Source: Closterium sp. Naga37s-1
Taxonomy: Eukaryota; Streptophyta; Zygnematophyceae; Desmidiales; Closteriaceae
DNA length: 64,000 nucleotides
Direction of reading: 5' to 3'
Assembly (NCBI GenBank): GCA_947471745.1
Contig: CANJKZ010000922.1
Location: 384,501 to 448,500, forward strand
Shown here: one piece after another, positions 56,348 to 64,000 of the stretch
Numbering within the stretch: the stretch's first letter is position 1
Layout: each line of letters starts with the position of its first letter
Notes under the pieces: generated by a model
Told to the model about the DNA's origin: nothing
The model's database searches: none
What the model saw: the letters and a program-made list of their open reading frames with translations, nothing else
Made by a program: the position numbers and the translations under genes

Positions 56348-59300
56348 CTATTCTTTTGTAATTTTAGCGAGCTCCTTCAGCTTGCTGTAGATCTCATCCA
56401 CAACTTCCTTCTTGTACTCCGTGCCTGCAAAAGGAAGGTGCTTGGAAGCAACCTGACGGTCAAAGTAGAAGCCCCCGTTGACCAGCTTTGACTCGGGTTG
56501 ACTTGCCAGCCACACTATGGTGTCCGCCCCTTCCTCTGGCCTTCTCAGTGAGGCCTTGAACCTGGGGGGGGGAGGGAGGATGAGCATAAAAGGGGGTTAG
56601 AGAGGGGAAGATGGAACACGAATGAGAGGAGACACGTGAGGGGAGGCATGCGAGAGGAGACACACGCAGCACAAGCACTCAACCAAGCGCGTTCGGTGTA
56701 CACATACAGGTACTGTTTCAAAGATTCCCGTGTTGCAGAAACCCTGCATGTCCCCACAGGAGGGGAGACACATGCAGCACACGCACTCAACCGCGAGGGG
56801 TGCACACACGAGGGAGTAAATGAGGGAGCACATGAAACACGTACGCGAGCAAGAACCATAGCTAGATTCAAGGGCTCACGTGTTGAACAGCCAGGCATGC
56901 CCACACGAGGGCCACACACGTCGTCTTTTGAGGCACCTCAAAAGTCCTCAAAAGGCGCCTCAAAAGTTATTTTGAGGTGCCTCAAAAATGTTGAACAGCC
57001 AGGCATGCCCACACGAGGGCCACACACGTCGCTCACGAGGGAGGACAGACAGACACGAGTCACTGAGGGCTCACGTGTCGTAGAATCCAGGCATGCTGGT
57101 TTGAAGGACGCACACATGCATGAAAGAAATGCATGCAGCGCACGCACACATGCTTTGACTCTAGAGCTCACGTGTTGTAGAATCCTGGCATGCTGGTTTG
57201 AAGGACGGCCGTGTCGACCCACCCCGGGTGCATGGAGTAGAACCCCACCCCCCCCGGCTGTACCCCATATAGCTCCGCCCACTTCTCTGTTAAAGCCACC
57301 TGTAGGGGATTCATGGACAATGAATTTACTTGCATGAATTCTGGCTGGTTGAAAAGTGACTAAATGGGACTGAAATGTGTGAAAACAAGTAGTGGGCATG
57401 AGATAGTCAATGATGGCAGAAGGTAATTCTCACAATGCTCGCCCTCTTCCCCACTCACAGTCTCACACTAACAATCACACACACCTGCACTCGCTTGTTG
57501 CGCGCATATGCGTCAGTCCCATCGAACTTGGTGTTTTCCATTTGCAGATCGGTGCTGAGCGGTTGAGTGAGAATGCCCCCTGTTGCCACGGTGATAACTT
57601 TTGCTTCGGGGGCAGCCCGTTTCAGCAGGGGCAGCAGGGCTTCGGTCAGTACAAAAGTTCCTAGCACGTTTACTGCAAAGTTGAGTTCAAATCTGGAGGG
57701 GTAAGGGGGAAGAGGGAAGATGGCAGAACGAAGATAAGAATTAAGGAAGACAAAACTGGGAAGAGCGGATGGAACAGAGAAGTGGGAAGTGGGAGTTGAA
57801 AGGGAAGACTCATAGAACGGCGTTTTCCTCTCATGCTCCATCATCCCAGCGTTGCTCACCAGCACGGTGCGAGACATTTAAAATTTCCCATACTGCCACT
57901 CCCACGCCCGCTTACAGTGACCCTCTCACACTCACCCATCAGGCAACATCTTCTTTTCATGCTCCATCACTCATGCTCATGCTCCATCACTCTCATGCTC
58001 AATCACCCCAGTGTGGTTCACCAGCACATGCATGGGCGAGTCTCGTCGATGCTCCCATACGGCCACACTCACAATGGCCCTCTCACAGTGAACACTCCCA
58101 CTCACCCATCGGGCGACATCTTCTTTTCATGCTCCATCACCCCAGCGTTGTTCACCAGCACGTGAATGGGCGTGTCATGTGAATCTCCCCATAGTGCCAC
58201 TCTCACTCACACCCTCTCACAGTGACCCTCACTCACTCACCCATCGGGCGACATCTTCTTTTCGTTCTCCATGATCCCAGCGTTGTTCACCAGCACGTGC
58301 ATGGGCGAGTCTAGCCCTGCTAGCCGATCCGCGAAAGATCGGCCCTACACTCACCCATGGAGGTTTGAGACGTCTCAATACTCACCCATCAGGCGACATC
58401 TTCTTTTCGTTCTCCATCACGCCAGCGTTGTTCACCAGCACGTGAATTGGCGTGTCTAGCCCCGCTAGCCGATCCGCGAGGGAGCGCACTTGAGCGAGGG
58501 AGGAGAGGTCGCACAACTGGCGGGCAGGGAGGGAGGGGTGGGGAGAGAAGAACATTTGAGTTGGAGAGGGGGGGAGGGAGAGTGCGTAAGAAAGGGAGGG
58601 AGTGAGGGACGGAGGGAGGGAGGGAGGGAGGGAGGGAGGGAGGGAGGGAGGAGGGAGGGAGGGAGGGAGGGAGGGAGGGAGAGGTGAAGAGGGAGGGAGG
58701 GAGAGGTGAAGAGGGAGGGAGGGAGAGGTGAAGAGGGAGGGAGGGAGAGGTGAAGAGGGAGGGAGGGAGAGGTGAAGAGGGAGGGAGGGAGAGGTGAAGA
58801 GGGAGGGAGGGAGAGGTGAAGAGGGAGGGAGGGAGAGGTGAAGAGGGAGGGAGGGAGAGGTGAAGAGGGAGGGAGGGAGAGGTGAAGAGGGAGGGAGGGA
58901 GAGGTGAAGAGGGAGGGAGGGAGAGGTGAAGAGGGAGGGAGGGAGAGGTGAAGAGGGAGGGAGGGAGAGGTGAAGAGGGAGGGAGGGAGAGGTGAAGAGG
59001 GAGGGAGGGAGAGGTGAAGAGGGAGGGAGGGAGAGGTGAAGAGGGAGGGAGGGAGAGGTGAAGAGGGAGGGAGGGAGAGGTGAAGAGGGAGGGAGGGAGA
59101 GGTGAAGAGGGAGGGAGGGAGAGGTGAAGAGGGAGGGAGGGAGAGGTGAAGAGGGAGGGAGGGAGAGGTGAAGAGGGAGGGAGGGAGAGGTGAAGAGGGA
59201 GGGAGGGGGTGAAGAGGGAGGGAGGGGTGAAGAGGGAGGGAGGGGTGAAGAGGGAGGGAGGGGTGAAGAGGGAGGGAGGGGTGAAGAGGGAGGGAGGGGT

Positions 59301-62300
59301 GAAGAGGGAGGGAGGGTGAAGAGGGAGGGAGGGGTGAAGAGGGAGGGAGGGGTGAAGAGGGAGGGAGGGAGAGGTGAAGAGGGAGGGAGGGAGAGGTGAA
59401 GAGGGAGGGAGGGAGAGGTGAAGAGGGAGGGAGGGAGAGGTGAAGAGGGAGGGAGGGAGAGGTGAAGAGGGAGGGAGGGAGAGGTGAAGAGGGAGGGAGG
59501 GAGAGGTGAAGAGGGAGGGAGGGAGAGGTGAAGAGGGAGGGAGGGAGAGGTGAAGAGGGAGGGAGGGAGAGGTGAAGAGGGAGGGAGGGAGAGGTGAAGA
59601 GGGAGGGAGGGAGAGGTGAAGAGGGAGGGAGGGAGAGGTGAAGAGGGAGGGAGGGAGAGGTGAAGAGGGAGGGAGGGAGAGGTGAAGAGGGAGGGAGGGA
59701 GAGGTGAAGAGGGAGGGAGGGAGAGGTGAAGAGGGAGGGAGGGAGAGGTGAAGAGGGAGGGAGGGAGAGGTGAAGAGGGAGGGAGGGAGAGGTGAAGAGG
59801 GAGGGAGGGAGAGGTGAAGAGGGAGGGAGGGAGAGGTGAAGAGGGAGGGAGGGAGAGGTGAAGAGGGAGGGAGGGAGAGGTGAAGAGGGAGGGAGGGAGA
59901 GGTGAAGAGGAGGAGGGAGAGGTGAAGAGGGAGGGAGGGAGAGGTGAAGAGGGAGGGAGGGAGAGGTGAAGAGGGAGGGAGAGGTGAAGAGGGAGGGAGA
60001 GGTGAAGAGGGAGGGAGGGGTGAAGAGGGAGGGAGGGGTGAAGAGGGAGGGAGGGGTGAAGAGGGAGGGAGGGGTGAAGAGGGAGGGAGGGGTGAAGAGG
60101 GAGGGAGGGGTGAAGAGGGAGGGAGGGGTGAAGAGGGAGGGAGGGGTGAAGAGGGAGGGAGGGGTGAAGAGGGAGGGAGGGGTGAAGAGGGAGGGAGGGG
60201 TGAAGAGGGAGGGAGGGGTGAAGAGGGAGGGAGGGGTGAAGAGGGAGGGAGGGGTGAAGAGGGAGGGAGGGGGTGAAGAGGGAGGGAGGGGTGAAGAGGG
60301 AGGGAGGGGTGAAGAGGGAGGGAGGGAGAGGTGAAGAGGGAGGGAGGGAGAGGTGAAGAGGGAGGGAGGGAGAGGTGAAGAGGGAGGGAGGGAGAGGTGA
60401 AGAGGGAGGGAGGGAGAGGTGAAGAGGGAGGGAGGGGTGAAGAGGGAGGGAGGGGTGAAGAGGGAGGGAGGGGTGAAGAGGGAGGGAGGGGTGAAGAGGG
60501 AGGGAGGGGTGAAGAGGGAGGGAGGGTGAAGAGGGAGGAGGGGTGAAGAGGGAGGGAGGGGTGAAGAGGAGGGTGAGAGGGAGGAGGTGAAGAGGGAGGA
60601 GGGAGAGGTGAAGAGGGAGGGAGGGAGAGGTGAAGAGGGAGGGAGGGAGAGGTGAAGAGGGAGGGAGGGAGAGGTGAAGAGGGAGGGAGGGAGAGGTGAA
60701 GAGGGAGGGAGGGAGAGGTGAAGAGGGAGGGAGGGAGAGGTGAAGAGGGAGGGAGGGAGAGGTGAAGAGGAGGGAGGGAGAGGTGAAGAGGGAGGGAGGG
60801 AGAGGTGAAGAGGGAGGGAGGGAGAGGTGAAGAGGGAGGGAGGGAGAGGTGAAGAGGGAGGGAGGGAGAGGTGAAGAGGGAGGGAGGGAGAGGTGAAGAG
60901 GGAGGGAGGGAGAGGTGAAGAGGGAGGGAGGGAGAGGTGAAGAGGGAGGGAGGGAGAGGTGAAGAGGGAGGGAGGGAGAGGTGAAGAGGGAGGGAGGGAG
61001 AGGTGAAGAGGGAGGGAGGGAGAGGTGAAGAGGGAGGGAGGGAGAGGTGAAGAGGGAGGGAGGGAGAGGTGAAGAGGGAGGGAGGGAGAGGTGAAGAGGG
61101 AGGGAGGGAGAGGTGAAGAGGGAGGGAGGGAGAGGTGAAGAGGGAGGGAGGGAGAGGTGAAGAGGAGGGAGGGAGAGGTGAAGAGGGAGGAGGGAGAGGT
61201 GAAGAGGGAGGGAGGGAGAGGTGAAGAGGGAGGGAGGGAGAGGTGAAGAGGGAGGGAGGGGTGAAGAGGGAGGGAGGGGTGAAGAGGGAGGGAGGGGTGA
61301 AGAGGGAGGGAGGGTGAAGAGGGAGGGAGGGGTGAAGAGGGAGGGAGGGGTGAAGAGGGAGGGAGGGTTGAAGAGGGAGGGAGGGGTGAAGAGGGAGGGA
61401 GGGGTGAAGAGGGAGGGAGGGGTGAAGAGGGAGGGAGGGGTGAAGAGGGAGGGAGGGGTGAAGAGGGAGGGAGGGGTGAAGAGGGAGGGAGGGGTGAAGA
61501 GGGAGGGAGGGAGAGGTGGGGAAGCGCGGAGGAAAGATGTCATGGGACTGGGTTACGATGAACAGACACGAAAGAGAGGAGACTAAGTAGGAAACCTGGT
61601 TCAGAAGGCATTTTTCTTTGGCCCCTTGCGCTTAACAAACGATTTTTGGGCTAGAAAAAAATACCGATTGTTTCCTTGCCTCACCTGAAGAAACACCTGA
61701 TCGTTTCCTGTTTGGGCGGCTATCTCAGAGGCTGCTGCCGCCCCTCTGGCCTCGTTGCGACAAACTATGTGCACCGTCGCTCCCCTGGGAGTGTTTTGGT
61801 GGGAGGGAGAGGGAAAGGTGGAAGAGAGGTTGAGGAAAAGAAGGGATGAAGTAAGAGGAGAGGCTGCGGCCCCTCTGGCCTGGTTGCGACACACTATGTG
61901 CACCGTGGCTCCCCTGGAGTTGTTGGGGTGGCGGGAGGGGGAAAAGGTGGAAGAGAGGTTGAGGAAAAGAAGGGATGAAGTAAGAGGAGAGGCTGCCGCC
62001 CCTCTGGCCTGGTTGCGACACACTATGTCCACCGTGGCTCCCCTGGGGTTGTTTTGGGGGGGGTTGGACAGGGGGAGGGGGGGACGGGGAGGGGTAAGGA
62101 GAGGGGGAGAGGAGGGAAGTGTGGAAAAGGAAGGGATTGAAAGAGGGTGAGGAAGAGCGGAGGATGCAGGAAGGAAGAGAGGGACTGCCACTTCTCTGAC
62201 CTCGTGGCTACACACTGTGTCCAACGTAACTCCCTTAAAATGGTTGCGGGGAAAAGAGAGGAAGCGGAGGAAGAGAGGGCGAGAAATGGGGAATTGGGAA

Positions 62301-63482
62301 ATATGAGGGTGGGGGGGTTGAGCCGGGGGGGATGGGGGGAAGGGCGTAAAAAGAGGGTGCAGCTCCTCCCCCCCACAAACCCCCTTCCTCCCTCATATGC
62401 GCCATCCACTCACCTCTGAGCCATGGCGGTAGCAGCGGCACGCCCAATGCCCTGTTTGCCCCCCGTCACCACGCACAGATGCCCTTTCAGCCCTCTTAAT
62501 GCGCCACACCCACTCATCCCGCGGCCACTCACTCACCTCTGAGCCATGGCGGTAGCGGCAGCGCGACCAATGCCCTGATTGCCCCCCGTCACCACGCACA
62601 CGCGCCCCTGCATGTCCCGCCGCCCCCCCGCGTCCGTTGCTGCAGGCTCGGCTGCCGCTGCACCACCATGCCGAGCCTCAGCTTCGGCGTGCCGAGCGTC
62701 CGAAGTAACACCCACTGTGGCCGCATGATCATCTGCATCTTCGAACGACTTGGCGTGTTTCCTGGCGGTGGGTGAGAAGAAACGCCGGGGGCGGTTTAAG
62801 AATAACATTTGTATGTATGAAATTGTGAATCATGAGTAACCACAAAGATCACCTGTGGCTGTCTGTTTGTCAGCATCGTCAAACGACTTGGCATGTTTCC
62901 TGGTGGTGGTGGTGGTGGTGGTGGTGGTGGTGGTGGGATACGAGAAGGAATGGGGGCGTGACGGGAATGGCTAGGAGTGACGACAAGGCGGCTAGAGGTT
63001 TAGACATGGTAGGCTAGGGGGGAAGATTCGAGGGGCTTGGAGTGACGACAAGGGAAGCTAGGGGCGACGACACGGGGGGCGAGTAACGAAGGAGAGGCCG
63101 TACAGGAAAGCGCTTCGAGTGAAGTTGGCGTTGCCGTACGCGAGGAACAACGCGTTGCGCAGGACCTGCACGGAATGGACGGGTGCGTGGAGGGATGGAG
63201 GTCGTAAAGAAAAGAACGCCTCTAGTGAACAATGCGTTGCGCAGGACCTGCGCGGAATGGACGGGTGCGCGGAGGGATGGAGGTCGTAGAGAAAAGAACG
63301 CTTCTAGTGAACAACGCGTTGCGCAGGACCTGCGCGGAATGAACGGGCGCGGCGGTGACGATTGAAGTAACGATTGAAGTAAAAACTCGACATTTGAAAC
63401 AGTGCGTAACTACGGTAAGACTGAACTGCAACGTTAAATGATGAGCTAGAGCTTTCGGAAATCCAGGAGCACGAACCTGCAT
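56348..63482 (-). CDS. DHRS12: DHRS12-like short-chain dehydrogenase/reductase
   Basis: NAD(P)-dependent SDR of the DHRS12-like type. Substrate unknown. Exons: 63477-63482 (start codon plus one codon), 63104-63165, 62537-62761, 61685-61784, 58386-58516, 57485-57692, 57172-57299 and 56348-56561 (TAG). All are GT-AG with consistent phases, giving 357 aa. The N-terminal NFTRSAFLKHAKSF matches the family pattern before the Rossmann fold. The cofactor motif is VVTGGNQGIGRAAA. NNAG, NFAVNVLGTFVLTEALLP, the YxxxK signature in YARNKRVQVALTEKWAE, and FYSMHPGWVDTAV follow, ending in the usual VNGGFYFDRQ tail. The Ser usually before the Tyr reads VATGG, so Thr may serve. A longer first exon reading from an ATG at 62808 is possible but would lose the conserved N-terminus. 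The 3.2-kb intron (58517-61684) is almost all minisatellite. Confidence 0.87.
56720..57110 (-). repeat. Four decayed copies of DHRS12-like exon 7 end, with a palindrome cluster
   Basis: Copies of the exon end (CAAACCAGCATGCCTGGATT-like, plus donor) lie near 57068-57105, 56989-57020, 56872-56910 and 56722-56755. Two of them share a ~45-bp identical segment (56879-56923 and 56989-57033). These flank a cluster of three palindromes: CTTTTGAGGCACCTCAAAAG (56925-56944), an inverted pair at 56954-56981, and TTTTGAGGTGCCTCAAAA (56970-56987). Confidence 0.85.
57825..58380 (-). repeat. Four copies of DHRS12-like exon 5 end plus donor
   Basis: The 3' part of the exon at 58386-58516 (VNNAGVMENEKKMSPDG, donor GGTGAGT) recurs near 58240-58345, 58098-58175, 57940-58055 and 57825-57880 with increasing divergence. 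The 14-bp palindrome TTGAGACGTCTCAA (58365-58378) lies at the junction between the nearest copy and the true exon. Confidence 0.87.
58600..61515. repeat. 2.9-kb purine minisatellite, 22-bp and 18-bp units
   Basis: After a (GGGA)n start, the array has alternating blocks of a 22-bp unit (GAGGTGAAGAGGGAGGGAGG plus GA) and an 18-bp unit lacking GAGA (GGTGAAGAGGGAGGGAGG). The 18-bp blocks lie at about 59206-59355, 60010-60320, 60425-60590 and 61250-61510. It is pure polypurine on the plus strand, and a continuous polypyrimidine tract in the host transcript ending just before a splice acceptor. It generates a 1,053-codon artefact frame. Confidence 0.95.
61857..62245 (-). repeat. Three upstream copies of DHRS12-like exon 4 start
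   Basis: GATVHIVCRNQARGAAASPL at 61857-61922, a near-identical copy at 61985-62047 and a weaker one at 62187-62240 each follow a CCAG-type acceptor. They resemble the start of the exon at 61685-61784. The first two are parts of a ~125-bp tandem duplication. Confidence 0.88.
62408..62490 (-). repeat. Downstream copy of DHRS12-like exon 3 end
   Basis: VVTGGKQGIGRAAATAMAQR plus GTGAGT donor repeats the 3' end of the exon at 62537-62761, on its downstream side. Confidence 0.88.
62865..62938. repeat. Copy of DHRS12-like exon 3 start and a GGT run
   Basis: 62868-62893 (minus: CAG/GAAACATGCCAAGTCG) echoes the exon 3 acceptor and first codons at 62761. It is joined to twelve GGT triplets (62902-62936). 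Confidence 0.85.
63150..63345 (-). repeat. 82-bp tandem repeat with copies of DHRS12-like exon 2 acceptor
   Basis: The acceptor and first codons of exon 2 (CAG/GTCCTGCGCAACGCG) recur at 63247 and 63329, exactly 82 bp apart. Only the first copy (63165) continues into LFLAYGNANFTRSAF. Confidence 0.88.
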
Positions 63483-64000
63483 GATGGCGCAAGAGAAAAG
63501 CCGAGCAGAACAAGGCTGGCTCTAAACGCTTAGAGGGCGTCCGATGAAATAAGTCGAGGGAGTAGGATATCGAGCGGTAGAGGCGCTAATACAGAGAAGA
63601 ATCGAAATCTAAGTGACAACTGGCGAGCAAATTAGTAATTGAGCGGTAATCGCACTCGCGCCCCAGGTCAGTCAGGAAGCTGTCGTTTGAAACGAATATT
63701 CTTGGAAGTCCGTCAGTCACGAAAGATCGAGGGACGTCCTTCGCCCACGTCAGCAGTAGACTTGCCTTGTGTCACGGTGTTCTCTGGGGCGAGATACAGT
63801 ATGCGAAAGTTGAGACTCTAGCGAAATTTCGCTTACTCTCGTCTCTAGAATTTTGAAGTGGTGGGATGGAATCTGGTGCATGTTGTGTTACAGCCTCTGT
63901 AGTTTTTGCGAATTTAGCGACAGCGAATGCGAGGGGGGTGACGTCAACATTATGTGGCACAGGAGGACCACTGACTGGGGAGTGACGTGGTGCGGCTGCC
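63483..64000. promoter_or_regulatory. Upstream region of the DHRS12-like gene
   Basis: About 500 bp at the window edge with no tandem repeat and no convincing ORF. It probably holds the 5' UTR and promoter of the minus-strand SDR gene. Confidence 0.35.

Noticed and set aside
58382-61543. 1,053-codon minus-strand Ser/Pro/Leu-rich frame
   Set aside because: Translation of the purine minisatellite. Only its last ~43 codons are a true SDR exon, entered through an acceptor at 58517-58518.
62537-62808. ATG at 62808 as the start of the SDR gene
   Set aside because: A splice acceptor at 62762-62763 joins in phase to an upstream exon encoding the conserved DHRS12-type N-terminus.
23400-64000. LTR retroelement or endogenous viral remnant
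   Set aside because: No LTR pair, reverse transcriptase, integrase or capsid-like motif was recognised. The only mobile elements seen are a hAT transposon and a MITE.

Overview
The window looks like nuclear DNA of a green plant-lineage organism. I infer a streptophyte, possibly a GC-rich alga or early land plant. The evidence is a PHT2-type plastid phosphate transporter, a nuclear gene with a transit-like N-terminus for the alpha-carboxyltransferase of heteromeric acetyl-CoA carboxylase, a plant-type ATG11, and GT-AG introns throughout. I cannot name the species. No rRNA, tRNA, CRISPR array or bacterial operon was seen.

Layout. 1-20280: about 20 kb of an octamer satellite (TGCATGGG and variants) embedded in an older ~115-bp repeat. 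20579-20713 (+): last exon of an unidentified membrane-protein gene. 21058-23390 (-): PHT2-like phosphate transporter, 2 exons. 24451-32416 (-): malate dehydrogenase-like gene, 7 exons, with a hAT transposon and a Tourist-like MITE in intron 3. 34396-41257 (+): plastid acetyl-CoA carboxylase alpha-CT, 10 exons. 41875-46535 (+): RCC1-repeat protein, 8 exons. 47600-55274 (+): very large ATG11, 4 exons. 56348-63482 (-): DHRS12-like short-chain dehydrogenase, 8 exons, with a 2.9-kb minisatellite in one intron. Exon boundaries were read by hand from splice sites, reading phase and family similarity. Each model closes in frame, but none has transcript support.

The genes are ordinary housekeeping genes and do not form a pathway cluster. 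What is unusual is their introns. At least fifteen exon boundaries in five genes are flanked by decayed tandem copies of themselves: acceptor plus exon 5' end on the upstream side, exon 3' end plus donor on the downstream side. Short palindromes of the type TTTTGAGGCGCCTCAAAA sit at or next to several of these copy junctions. Together with the octamer satellite, the purine minisatellites and in-frame expansions in ATG11, this suggests a genome in which short tandem duplication is very active. The palindrome-associated boundary duplication is my best candidate for something undescribed. A second point of interest is that the malate dehydrogenase-like protein lacks most catalytic residues.
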